Shown here: piece after piece, positions 37,250 to 45,741 of the stretch | Position numbering within the stretch: the first letter of the stretch is position 1 | Layout of the letters: each line of letters begins with the position of its first letter | Assembly: GCF_003429005.1 (NCBI RefSeq) | Contig: NZ_QVQV01000013.1 | Coordinates: 62,001-126,000 of the forward strand | From: Paraburkholderia sp. DHOC27 | Lineage (GTDB): Bacteria; Pseudomonadota; Gammaproteobacteria; Burkholderiales; Burkholderiaceae | Direction: 5' to 3' | Length of the DNA stretch: 64,000 nt | The notes under the pieces: model-generated | What the model was told of the DNA's origin: nothing | Database searches by the model: none | What the model saw: only the letters and a program-made list of their open reading frames with translations | Made by a program: the position numbers and the translations under genes

Positions 37250-37445
37250 CTTGACGCGCGGTTTTCGGACCGCCACATTTCGCCGTCTTCGTTTCGCTAC
37301 CTTTGTTTCGCCGCCGTGTTTCACCGCCTTATTTGACCGCCGCCTTCACCGCTGTCGTTGGACCACCGCTTTTGACCGCCGCGTTTCTTCGCCCTCGTTG
37401 GACAGGCGCGTTTCATCACCGCATTCCACTGCATTTCTTCCCGGC
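37250..37445. repeat. Degenerate T/C-rich repeat tract
   Basis: About 195 bases made of loosely repeated words of the type TTTCGCCGCC, TTTGACCGCC and TTTCACCGCC at irregular 9-18 base spacing. No frame looks like a real protein. It fills most of the 328-base gap before the nitroreductase. Confidence 0.6.
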
Positions 37446-37532
37446 ATTTAAAGCGCGCGTTGCAAACCCCGGTTATGCTATGTGGCCCCGGGCTCTTGCC
37501 CGTCGATCATGAATTTCGACCGAGAGAAGCGC

Positions 37533-38126
37533 ATGGCCAACAAACCCGCCCCTACCGCCGTTCCTATCCACGAACTGATCGCCGGCCGCTGGAGCCCGCG
37601 CGCCTATTCGAGCGAGCCGGTCAGCCGCGAGCATCTTCATGCTGTTCTCGAAGCGGCGCGCTGGGCGCCCTCGTCGTATAACCTCCAACCCTGGCGTTTC
37701 ATGGTGTTCGACCGCAGCGCCGACGAAGTCTCGTTCAAGCGCGCCTTCGCCACGCTGGTGCCGTTCAATCAAGGCTGGAACGCGCCGGCTCCGGTGCTGA
37801 TCGCAGCGACCACGCATACGCTGACCAACAAGGGCGAAATAAACCGCTGCGCGCCGTACGACACGGGCGCGGCCGCAATGGCGCTGGTGCTGCAGGCACA
37901 CGCATTGGGACTCGCGGCGCATCAGATGAGCGGCTTCGACGTCAATGCGTTCCGCAAGGCCTTCGCGATTCCTGACGATGTGGAGGTGATTGCGATGATC
38001 TCGCTCGGGCATTTCGGCGAAGTGGACAAGCTCGATCCGGTGTTGCGCGAGCGTGAGAAGTCGGTGCGCACGCGTCTGCCGCTGAGTGACATTGCGTTCA
38101 GCGGCGCGTGGAAAAAAGCGTTTTGA
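37533..38126 (+). CDS. Nitroreductase family flavoprotein
   Basis: A 197-residue FMN enzyme. GRWSPRAYSSEPVSREHLHAVLEAARWAPSSYNLQPWRF is the FMN-binding start of the nitroreductase fold, and the C-terminal VIAMISLGHFGEVDKLDP closes it. It probably reduces nitro or quinone compounds with NAD(P)H; the natural substrate is unknown. ATG 37533 is favoured; ATG 37509 is 24 bases upstream. A bidirectional terminator follows. Confidence 0.88.
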   Translation: MANKPAPTAVPIHELIAGRWSPRAYSSEPVSREHLHAVLEAARWAPSSYNLQPWRFMVFDRSADEVSFKRAFATLVPFNQGWNAPAPVLIAATTHTLTNKGEINRCAPYDTGAAAMALVLQAHALGLAAHQMSGFDVNAFRKAFAIPDDVEVIAMISLGHFGEVDKLDPVLREREKSVRTRLPLSDIAFSGAWKKAF

Positions 38127-38187
38127 TATTTATAGCGGGTGAGTGGTGATTCAGGCTTCGGGTCACGCTCAGGCAGCATGAAAAGAT

Positions 38188-38217
38188 AAAAGCGCAGTCC
38201 ACACGGACTGCGCTTTT
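38188..38217. terminator. Bidirectional rho-independent terminator
   Basis: Stem AAAAGCGCAGTCC / GGACTGCGCTTTT (38188-38200, 38205-38217) with a 4-base loop, A run on one side and T run on the other. It serves the nitroreductase gene (plus) and the MFS gene (minus), whose stop codon lies one base beyond the stem. Confidence 0.9.
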
Positions 38218-39690
38218 TCATTCCCCCTCGCCGACCGCGGACAAGGGCGCGGCCACGTTCTCCAGCGATTTCCGCTCCGCATCCACCCCCCAGATGCCCG
38301 CGACGATCGCTGCACCCACCATCAGCGCCGAGCCGACCAAGTAGCCCGTGAAAACTTCGCTGCGCTGGTGGGTATCGATCAGTCGTCCAAAGAAGGCCGG
38401 TCCGGCGATGCCGCCCAGCGCGGTGCCGAACGCGTAGAACAGTGCGATGGCCAGCGCGCGGATCTCCAGCGGAAACGATTCGCTGACCGTCAGATAAGCC
38501 GAACTCGCAGCGGCCGAGGCGAAGAAGAAAATCACCATCCACGCCGCCGTCTGGGTCGTGACGGTGAGCCATTGCTGCTCGAACAGATAGCCGCTGATTG
38601 TCAGCAGGATGCCGGATAGCGCGTAGGTAGTCGCGATCATCTTGCGCCGGCCGATCACGTCGAACAGACGCCCCAGCAAGAGCGGCCCGAGGAAGTTGCC
38701 GAGCGCAAACGGCAGCAGATACCAGCCGATGTGGTCGCCCGGCACGTGGTAGAAATCGGTGAGTACCAGCGCATAGGTGAAGAAGATGGCGTTATAGAAG
38801 AACGCCTGCGCGGTCATCAGAGACAAGCCGACCAGCGCGCGTCGCCGGTGCACGGTGAAAATTGCGTGGAACACTTCAGCGAGCGGGGTGTGGTCGCGGG
38901 TCCGCAACCGCAAACGGGTAAACGACGTGTCGTCGAGGCGGTGTCCGGTCTCGCGAAAGCGTGCTTCGATCCCCTCGACAATCTCCGTTGCCTCTTGCGC
39001 CTCGCCGTGCGTGAGCAGCCAGCGCGGGCTCTCCGGCACCCAGATACGCATGGGCAGGATCGCGAGCGCCAGCGCCGCGCCGATGAAGAAGCACGCGCGC
39101 CAGCCCCAATCGCCCGGTAGCAGATGCGGATCGAGCAGCACGAGCGAGCCTGCCGCACCGATGCCGGCGCCCACCCAGAACGTGCCGTTGATGCCGAGGT
39201 CCGTCCAGCCGCGTACGCGGGCGGGCGTGAATTCCTGGATCGTCGAATTGATGGCCGTGTATTCGCCGCCAATCCCCGCGCCGGTCAGGAAGCGAAACAG
39301 CAGGAAACTCGCCAGGTTCCATGACAGCGCCGTCGCGGCGGTCGCCGCGAGATACAGTGACAGCGTGATGAAGAACAGCTTGCGACGGCCGAGTCGGTCG
39401 GTGAGCCAGCCGAATCCCAGCGCCCCGAGCACCGCGCCTGCAATATAGGCGCTGCCGGCGAGCCCAATATCTGTGTTGGAAAAGTGCAGGGTGTGGCTGG
39501 TCTTGAGCGCGCTGGCCACGGCGCCCGCCAAGGTAACTTCCAGACCGTCCAGCAGCCAAGTGACGCCGAGCGCGACCACGATCAGGGAATGGAACCGGCC
39601 CCAAGGCAGACGGTCGAGGCGCGACGGGAGATCGGTTTCGATCACGGCCTGCGGTTTTTCCTGCACCGCTGCGGTAGGCGGTTCGGCCAT
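38218..39690 (-). CDS. MFS transporter, metabolite:H+ symporter type
   Basis: A 490-residue carrier with twelve helices and a longer central loop. RFHSLIVVALGVTWLLDGLEVTLAGAV (with D-G-L-E), GWLTDRLGRRKLFFITL, and RFLTGAGIGGEYTAINSTIQEF are typical of the sugar porter/metabolite-H+ symporter branch; the loop LPMRIWVPESPRWLLTHG also fits. Substrate unknown. ATG 39690 follows GAGGAG; the upstream open frame to 39870 is Arg-rich and unlikely. Confidence 0.85.
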   Translation of the reverse strand: MAEPPTAAVQEKPQAVIETDLPSRLDRLPWGRFHSLIVVALGVTWLLDGLEVTLAGAVASALKTSHTLHFSNTDIGLAGSAYIAGAVLGALGFGWLTDRLGRRKLFFITLSLYLAATAATALSWNLASFLLFRFLTGAGIGGEYTAINSTIQEFTPARVRGWTDLGINGTFWVGAGIGAAGSLVLLDPHLLPGDWGWRACFFIGAALALAILPMRIWVPESPRWLLTHGEAQEATEIVEGIEARFRETGHRLDDTSFTRLRLRTRDHTPLAEVFHAIFTVHRRRALVGLSLMTAQAFFYNAIFFTYALVLTDFYHVPGDHIGWYLLPFALGNFLGPLLLGRLFDVIGRRKMIATTYALSGILLTISGYLFEQQWLTVTTQTAAWMVIFFFASAAASSAYLTVSESFPLEIRALAIALFYAFGTALGGIAGPAFFGRLIDTHQRSEVFTGYLVGSALMVGAAIVAGIWGVDAERKSLENVAAPLSAVGEGE

Positions 39691-39972
39691 TGCGATAAAT
39701 CTCCTCGTGTCAGGAAAATTGACCAGCGTATCCTGTGCGGATGAGCAATTTTCGTTCCGCTGCGACGCGGCGGGTGCCTTGTACGAGATGGCGTTCCGCG
39801 TCTGATGGGCGGAAGCCAGGCGTGCGGTTTGACGACGGGTTTGTCGCGCCCGCTGGATACGCGAGCGCACGGCGAACCGTCAGACCGACTTCAGTTGATA
39901 CCCGCCGCATTTTCGTGATACAAAGCCCATCCTCTTCCTGTCCGCGCCAGCCGCAAGCGGCGATTCCCTGCC

Positions 39973-41223
39973 ATGACCTATTGCGCGATTGACTTCGGCA
40001 CATCGAATTCCGCCGTTGCCGTTCCCGACGGCGCCGCGCTGCGCCTCGCGCCAGTCGAAGGTGCGTACACCACGCTGCCCACCGCGGTCTTCTTCAACAC
40101 CGACGAAAACACCCGCGATTTTGGACGGGCGGCGCTGGAGGCATACATCGACGGCTTCGACGGCCGGCTCATGCGCTCGATGAAGAGCATCCTCGGTTCG
40201 GCGCTCGCCGAGAATTCCACGGATCTCGGCGACGGTTCGGCGATCAAGTACACGGAAGTGATTGCGATCTTCGTCGATCATCTGAAGCGGTCCGCCGAGG
40301 CAAGCGCGGGCGCAGCCATCAATCGCGCGGTGCTCGGACGCCCGGTGTTCTTTGTCGACGACGATCCGCGTGCGGACCAACTGGCGCAACATCAACTGGA
40401 AGCGGCGGCCCGTTCGGTAGGACTGCGCGAGATTCACTTCCAGTATGAGCCGATCGCCGCGGCCTTCGACTACGAGTCGCATCTGACAGAAGAGGGTTTG
40501 GTGCTGGTGGCCGACATCGGCGGCGGTACGTCGGACTTTTCGCTGGTGCGCGTCGGACCCGAGCGGATGAAGCGGGTTGAGCGCAAGGACGACGTGCTGG
40601 CCCACCACGGTGTGCACGTCGCCGGCACGGACTTCGACCGGCGCGTCGAACTGGGCACCATTCTGCGCGAACTGGGCTACCAGTCGCTGGATCCGGAAGG
40701 GCGCGAACTGCCGAACCGGATTTACTTTGATCTCGCCACCTGGCATCTGATCAACACGGTTTACGCGCCCAAGCGCGTAAGCGAACTGGCGCTGATGCGC
40801 CATCTGTTCACCAACGTGACCCAGCACGACCGGCTGATGCGCGTGGTCGAGCGCCGCCTCGGGCACGCGCTGGCCGCCCACGCGGAAGAGGCCAAGATCG
40901 GCGTGGCGGCGGGCGGCGAGACGATGATCGATCTGGAACTGGTGGAAGAGGATTTGCGTCTGGCATTCGACGAGGCCCAACTGGTCAAGGCGGGTCACGA
41001 CGAAACCCTGCGCATCGTGCAGGCGGCCCGCGACACGGTGCAGGCAGCGGGCGTCGCCCCGCGCGATGTCAGCGCGATCTATTTCACCGGCGGCTCGACG
41101 GGCCTGGCGTTTCTCTCAACCGCGCTGGCCGCGGCATTTCCCGACGCACAACCGGTTTTCGGCGACCGCCTCGCCAGCGTCGCGACGGGACTCGGCATTC
41201 ACGCACGCCGCGTGTTCGGATAA
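39973..41223 (+). CDS. yegD: YegD-like Hsp70 family protein
   Basis: A 416-residue protein with an actin/Hsp70 ATPase domain but no substrate-binding domain or lid. Phosphate 1 loop AIDFGTSNSAVAV, phosphate 2 LVADIGGGTSDFSLV and adenosine loop IYFTGGSTGLAFL are intact. FQYEPIAAAFDYES is the connecting helix. This matches YegD, a putative chaperone of unknown target. It stands alone and is not near dnaK, dnaJ or grpE. It shares a bidirectional terminator with cspA. Confidence 0.88.
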   Translation: MTYCAIDFGTSNSAVAVPDGAALRLAPVEGAYTTLPTAVFFNTDENTRDFGRAALEAYIDGFDGRLMRSMKSILGSALAENSTDLGDGSAIKYTEVIAIFVDHLKRSAEASAGAAINRAVLGRPVFFVDDDPRADQLAQHQLEAAARSVGLREIHFQYEPIAAAFDYESHLTEEGLVLVADIGGGTSDFSLVRVGPERMKRVERKDDVLAHHGVHVAGTDFDRRVELGTILRELGYQSLDPEGRELPNRIYFDLATWHLINTVYAPKRVSELALMRHLFTNVTQHDRLMRVVERRLGHALAAHAEEAKIGVAAGGETMIDLELVEEDLRLAFDEAQLVKAGHDETLRIVQAARDTVQAAGVAPRDVSAIYFTGGSTGLAFLSTALAAAFPDAQPVFGDRLASVATGLGIHARRVFG

Positions 41224-41270
41224 CAGAACCGTTTTCCAAAACTCAGGCAGAATGCCTTTGAGCCGGACAT

Positions 41271-41299
41271 AAAAAAACCCCGCCTTGGCGGGGTTTTTT
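41271..41299. terminator. Bidirectional rho-independent terminator
   Basis: A-run, CCCCGCC, TT, GGCGGGG, T-run (stem 41278-41284 with 41287-41293, flanked by 6-7 A and 6 T). It lies between the convergent yegD and cold-shock genes and can serve both. Confidence 0.9.
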
Positions 41300-41324
41300 C
41301 GCATCCAGAAGGAAGCGTGCTTGC

Positions 41325-41528
41325 TTACACCGGCTTGATGTTAGCAGCTTGCTTGCCCTTCGGGCCCGTCTTGACTTCAAACGTGACCTTTTGGTTTTCT
41401 TGCAGCGTCTTGAAGCCTTCCGTGCGGATTTCCGAGAAATGCGCGAACAGATCTTCGCCGCCGCCGTCCGGCGTGATGAAGCCAAAGCCCTTTGCGTCAT
41501 TGAACCACTTGACGGTACCGGTTTCCAT
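41325..41528 (-). CDS. cspA: Cold-shock protein, CspA family
   Basis: A 67-residue OB-fold nucleic-acid-binding protein. METGTVKWFNDAKGFGFITPDGG holds RNP1 (KGFGFI) and DLFAHFSEI is RNP2. It prevents secondary structure in mRNA. The start is fixed by the METGTVKWF N-terminus shared by the family; the frame is open further (to 41645) only because of the leader. A sigma-70 promoter about 150 bases upstream implies a long 5' leader, as in E. coli cspA. Confidence 0.95.
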   Translation of the reverse strand: METGTVKWFNDAKGFGFITPDGGGEDLFAHFSEIRTEGFKTLQENQKVTFEVKTGPKGKQAANIKPV

Positions 41529-41669
41529 ATTACTTGTTCCTAAAGATGGTAAATAAGGCCGAAGCCCAATGGGTGCATGAAAATCAAGGAAGGGGGTAAT
41601 GGGACCAACCGGAGTACCGTTGATGGGCGAACTACGAAAGACCAATTCACTCGCCGCTTGAAATCCTGC
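41529..41669 (-). promoter_or_regulatory. Long 5' leader of cspA mRNA
   Basis: About 140 untranslated bases between the predicted start point and the ATG. Long leaders of cold-shock genes fold differently with temperature; that this one does so is inference. The remaining 285 bases to the divergent permease gene show no gene. Confidence 0.55.
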
Positions 41670-41675
41670 CCGAAC

Positions 41676-41704
41676 GTTATACGGCGATTTCGAGAGAAGG
41701 TCAA
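41676..41704 (-). promoter_or_regulatory. Sigma-70 promoter of cspA
   Basis: On the minus strand TTGACC (41699-41704), 17 bases, TATAAC (41676-41681). The expected start near 41669 gives a leader of about 140 bases. Confidence 0.72.
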
Positions 41705-41953
41705 CAGTCGGCGCAATTCTTTACAGGAATTTCCAACCATGTCCGTTGTATTCTTACAAAGCTTGCAAACAGATCAGAATCTCGCTAGGGGATAACCCTT
41801 GCTTCACTGCAATCTCGTGGTGCAACCGTTAAACTACGCGCCGCGTATGGCGGTTGCACCTTTCGGTCTCGCCGCCGCACTCATGCCCGTCACCCGTCTC
41901 CAGCGTCACAAGCCATCACGCGGTGCCGACATGATTCTGACTCAGGAGAAGAC

Positions 41954-43549
41954 GTGAAAAGTTCTATTCAACGGAACATCGGCCCCTTCGCGCTGATGCT
42001 GACCGGCCTCGGTTCCATCATCGGTTCCGGCTGGCTGTTTGGTGCATGGAAGGCGGCAAAAATTGCGGGTCCGGCGGCCGTCTGCGCGTGGGTCATCGGC
42101 GCGGTGGTGATTCTCGCCATTGCGCTCACCTACGCCGAACTCGGCGCCATGTTCCCCGAATCCGGCGGCATGGTGCGTTATGCGCGCTACTCGCATGGTG
42201 CGCTGGTGGGTTTCATCAGCGCATGGGCCAACTGGATCGCCATTGTTTCAGTGATTCCCATTGAGGCCGAGGCGTCCATTCAATACATGAGCACCTGGCC
42301 ATATCCCTGGGCGCATGCGTTGTTCGTCGACGGGTCATTAACCACTAATGGGTTATTACTATCCGCGATTCTGGTGATTATCTATTTCATGCTGAACTAC
42401 TGGGGCGTGAAGTTGTTTGCGCGCGCCAATTCGGCAATCACCATCTTCAAGTTTGTGATTCCCGCGGCCACGATTGCCGGTTTGATGTTCACGGGCTTTC
42501 ACCACGAGAACTTTGGTGAAGCGAGCACGTTTGCGCCGTATGGCTGGTCCGCCGTGTTGACGGCCGTGGCGACGAGCGGCATCGTGTTTGCCTTCAACGG
42601 CTTCCAGAGCCCGATCAACCTCGCGGGGGAAGCGCGTAATCCGGCGAAGAGCGTGCCGTTCGCGGTGATCGGTTCGATCCTGCTGGCGCTGGTGATCTAC
42701 GTGTTGCTGCAGATCGCGTACATCGGCGCGGTGAATCCGGCCGACGTGGTGAAGGGCTGGAGCCACTTCAGCTTTGCGTCGCCCTTCGCCGAACTCGCCC
42801 TGGCGCTCAACCTGAACTGGCTGGCCTTCCTGCTGTACGTGGATGCCTTCGTGAGCCCGAGCGGCACGGGTACGACCTACATGGCGACCACGAGCCGCAT
42901 GATCTACGCGATGGAGCGCAACAACACGATGCCGAAGATTTTCGGCAACGTGCACCCCATCTACGGTGTGCCGCGCCAGGCCATGTGGTTCAACCTGCTG
43001 GTTTCGTTCATCTTCCTGTTTTTCTTCCGGGGCTGGAGTTCGCTGGCAGCCGTGATTTCGGTGGCCACCGTGATCTCGTACCTGACGGGCCCGATCAGCC
43101 TGATGGCGCTGCGCCGCGCGGCAACGGACCTCGACCGTCCGCTGCACATTCCGGGCATGAAGGTGATCGCGCCGTTCGCATTCGTGTGCGCGTCACTGGT
43201 GCTGTACTGGGCAAAGTGGCCGCTGACGGGCGAAATCATTCTGCTGATGATCGTTGCACTGCCGGTGTACTTCTACTTCCAGGCGAAGTCGGGTTTCAGT
43301 GGTTGGGGGCGTGATCTGAAGGCCGCCTGGTGGCTGGTGGCGTATTTGCCGGTGATGGCCATTCTGTCGCTGATCGGCAGCAAGCAGTTTGGTGGCCACG
43401 ATATCCTGCCGTATGGCGTGGACATGGTGGTGGTGATTATCGCCGCGCTGATTTTCTATTACTGGGGCGTGCATACCGGTTATCGCAGCGATTATCTCGA
43501 CGAGCGCGATGAGCACGATGAAGTGCTCGAGGGTATGGGAGCGCATTGA
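41954..43549 (+). CDS. APC family amino acid permease
   Basis: A 531-residue carrier with twelve or more helices. LTGLGSIIGSGWLFGAWKAAKIAGPAA is the APC-superfamily helix 1 with the G-S-I-I-G-S-G substrate loop; VFAFNGFQSPINLAGEARNPAKSVP is the helix 6-7 loop. Long C-terminus ends in charged DEHDEV repeats. Substrate unknown; similar proteins are annotated as amino acid or aspartate:proton symporters. GTG start with AGGAG ahead. Followed by a strong terminator. Confidence 0.86.
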   Translation: MKSSIQRNIGPFALMLTGLGSIIGSGWLFGAWKAAKIAGPAAVCAWVIGAVVILAIALTYAELGAMFPESGGMVRYARYSHGALVGFISAWANWIAIVSVIPIEAEASIQYMSTWPYPWAHALFVDGSLTTNGLLLSAILVIIYFMLNYWGVKLFARANSAITIFKFVIPAATIAGLMFTGFHHENFGEASTFAPYGWSAVLTAVATSGIVFAFNGFQSPINLAGEARNPAKSVPFAVIGSILLALVIYVLLQIAYIGAVNPADVVKGWSHFSFASPFAELALALNLNWLAFLLYVDAFVSPSGTGTTYMATTSRMIYAMERNNTMPKIFGNVHPIYGVPRQAMWFNLLVSFIFLFFFRGWSSLAAVISVATVISYLTGPISLMALRRAATDLDRPLHIPGMKVIAPFAFVCASLVLYWAKWPLTGEIILLMIVALPVYFYFQAKSGFSGWGRDLKAAWWLVAYLPVMAILSLIGSKQFGGHDILPYGVDMVVVIIAALIFYYWGVHTGYRSDYLDERDEHDEVLEGMGAH

Positions 43550-43601
43550 GTTTGCGCTTTGGGGGCGCTGGTTTTCTGCTGGCCGCGCGTCCTCGTGAAG
43601 C

Positions 43602-43638
43602 AAAAAAGCCTGCCTGAGATGATCAGGCAGGCTTTTTT
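43602..43638. terminator. Bidirectional rho-independent terminator
   Basis: 16-bp stem AAAAAAGCCTGCCTGA with TCAGGCAGGCTTTTTT (43602-43617, 43623-43638), 5-base loop. Lies between the convergent permease and ygiD genes. Confidence 0.93.
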
Positions 43639-43706
43639 ATTTGTGCCTCTGTTGCACACTCAGCCAATCAGTGCGCAAATGCGGCGCCCGCACAGCCTCA
43701 TACCCC

Positions 43707-44492
43707 TCAAGCCGTACCAAACACGTAATTCGTCATCGCCAGCGACTTCTGATAAGTCCCGAGCGACTGAATGGCCAACGTGTAATCGTCGTCCGCCGCG
43801 CCGAGCGCGGCAAAAACCGGCAGCAGATGCTCGTCGGTCGGATGCATCAACACAGCATGCGGCGCCTGGCGGCGATAGTCGAGCAGCGCGTCGATGTCGT
43901 GCGCGGCCAGCTTCTCCTCGAACCAGTCGGTGAACTCGATCACGCGTGGATCGGCGTCTTCTGGCCGCGCCGAGAAATCCGCCGCGCGCAGATTGTGGGT
44001 GATCTGCCCAGAGCCGATCACCATCACACCATCATCCTTCAGCGCCCGAAGCGCGCGACCCACGCGGAAATGATGCGCGGCATCCTTATGTGGCTGGATC
44101 GACAACTGCGCGACCGGCACATTGGCCTGCGGAAACATCAGCAGCATGGGCACCCATGCACCGTGATCGAGGCCATGTGGCTCGGTGCCGGCGGTCAGCC
44201 CGTGTTCGGTGAGCAGCGAGACGGCCCGACGCGCGATGTCCGGCGCGCCCGCAGCCGGGTACTGAATCTCGTACAGTTGACGCGGGAAACCGTAGAAGTC
44301 GTGGATGGTCTCGGGTTTCTCCGCCGTGCTCGCGAGCGGCTGGGCGCTGCCCCAATGCGCCGACAGCATCAGGATGGCTTCGGGATGCGGAACCTGGCTC
44401 GACAGCGCACCGAACTCGGCGCGCGGCATGGACGGGTCAATGGGGAGCGTGGGAGCGCCGTGAGACAGGAAAAGCGACGGCAAGCGGGACAT
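43707..44492 (-). CDS. ygiD: YgiD, 4,5-DOPA dioxygenase extradiol family
   Basis: A 261-residue class III extradiol dioxygenase. Metal His residues are expected in LFLSHGAPTLPID, GLDHGAWVPMLLMFP and GSGQITHNL; SAHWGS and LMHPTDEHLLPVFAALGAA are also typical. In vitro the family opens DOPA; the natural substrate in bacteria is unclear. Length and N-terminus match YgiD/LigB-like proteins. Stands alone after a terminator. Confidence 0.9.
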   Translation of the reverse strand: MSRLPSLFLSHGAPTLPIDPSMPRAEFGALSSQVPHPEAILMLSAHWGSAQPLASTAEKPETIHDFYGFPRQLYEIQYPAAGAPDIARRAVSLLTEHGLTAGTEPHGLDHGAWVPMLLMFPQANVPVAQLSIQPHKDAAHHFRVGRALRALKDDGVMVIGSGQITHNLRAADFSARPEDADPRVIEFTDWFEEKLAAHDIDALLDYRRQAPHAVLMHPTDEHLLPVFAALGAADDDYTLAIQSLGTYQKSLAMTNYVFGTA

Positions 44493-44629
44493 GGCAGCAA
44501 GTTCGCGCGAGGGCGACTCGGAAGTTGGGTTGCTGCCAATATAAGGCCGGACAATCCGTTGATAAACGGCTCAAACGGGATTTGATTGCGTCACACGCGT
44601 TGTGAATGGACGGCCCGTGCGCGGCTGAC

Positions 44630-45244
44630 TCAGTCCGTCGGCGCGCCGCGCAGCCCCGCCCAGGCGGGCGCGAGCGCCGGGCCGAGCGCGAACAGATCGA
44701 GTACGCGCAGGACGGTGTGATCGACCATTTCGTCAATCGAAGCGGGCTGATTGTAGAAGGCCGGCAGCGGCGGAAAGATCACGCCGCCCATTTCGGTGAC
44801 GGCGGTCATATTGCGCAGATGCGCGAGGTTGAGCGGTGTTTCGCGCACCATCAACACAAGCCGGCGGCGCTCTTTCAGCGTGACGTCGGCGGCACGCGTG
44901 ATCAGGTTGTCGGACAGGCCGTGCGCGACGCTCGCCAGTGTTTTCATCGAGCAGGGCGCGACGATCATGCCGTCAGTGGCGAACGAGCCGGACGCAATGG
45001 TGGCGCCCACGTCACGCACCGAGTGGACCACATCGGCGAGCGCGTGCAGGTCGTCCTTGCTGAGCTGGAGTTCGTGCTGGATGTTGAGCCAGCCTGCGCT
45101 GGATACCAGCAGGTGGCTTTCGACGCCGCCCAGTTTGCGCAGCGTTTCGAGCAGCCGGACGCCGTAGATGGCGCCGGTCGCCCCGGTGATCGCGATGATC
45201 AGCCGGCGCGGTGCCGCAGCGTATGTTGCGGTGGCTTGCGGCAC
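44630..45244 (-). CDS. ubiX: UbiX, flavin prenyltransferase
   Basis: A 204-residue enzyme (with the GTG start at 45244) that attaches a dimethylallyl unit to FMN to make the prenyl-FMN cofactor of UbiD decarboxylases, needed for ubiquinone. RRLIIAITGATGAIYGVRLLETL is the FMN-binding start, IVAPCSMKTLASVAHG and ERRRLVLMVRETPLNLAHLRNM carry the active-site Ser, Arg and Glu residues. The frame runs to a TTG at 45280, which would overlap grxD by 14 bases. No good ribosome site marks either start. Confidence 0.9.
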   Translation of the reverse strand: MPQATATYAAAPRRLIIAITGATGAIYGVRLLETLRKLGGVESHLLVSSAGWLNIQHELQLSKDDLHALADVVHSVRDVGATIASGSFATDGMIVAPCSMKTLASVAHGLSDNLITRAADVTLKERRRLVLMVRETPLNLAHLRNMTAVTEMGGVIFPPLPAFYNQPASIDEMVDHTVLRVLDLFALGPALAPAWAGLRGAPTD

Positions 45245-45266
45245 CTGATTGCCCGGCTTGACCAGA

Positions 45267-45578
45267 TCAGGCAGCGGCAAACAGCTGCTGCAGTTCGCCG
45301 TTCTGGTACATCTCCATCATGATGTCCGAGCCGCCAATGAATTCGCCCTTCACGTAGAGCTGCGGAATGGTCGGCCAGTTGGAGAATTGCTTGATGCCCT
45401 GGCGGACTTCTTCGTCCTCGAGCACATTGACGGTCTTCGGCGCGTCGACGCCGCATGCCTTCAGAATCTGGATGGCGCGGCCCGAGAAGCCGCACATCGG
45501 AAACTGCGCGGTGCCCTTCATGAAGAGCACGACGGCGTTGTCGTCGACGATTTGCTTGATGCGTTGTTGCGTATCCAT
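45267..45578 (-). CDS. grxD: GrxD, monothiol CGFS glutaredoxin
   Basis: A 103-residue monothiol glutaredoxin. The active site is FPMCGFSGRA with Cys29; WPTIPQLYVKGEFIGGSDIMMEMYQNGEL binds glutathione. Such proteins carry iron-sulfur clusters and pair with BolA-type proteins such as the IbaG encoded at 8745. The ATG at 45578 gives the usual MDTQQRIKQIV start. It sits in the run hemA-prfA-prmC-grxD-ubiX. Confidence 0.95.
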   Translation of the reverse strand: MDTQQRIKQIVDDNAVVLFMKGTAQFPMCGFSGRAIQILKACGVDAPKTVNVLEDEEVRQGIKQFSNWPTIPQLYVKGEFIGGSDIMMEMYQNGELQQLFAAA

Positions 45579-45741
45579 GACTGACCTTGCGGTTCCGGAA
45601 TGTGGTGGAGATAGATGCAAATGATAGCGGATTTCGTTGCAATGGGCTGACGAGGGGCAAAGGCGCCAGCGGCCGTCCGCATGAGTTCAGGTGGGCCCGA
45701 TCAGCGCGATTGCAATCGAAGGTGTAATCACTGGTGCAACG

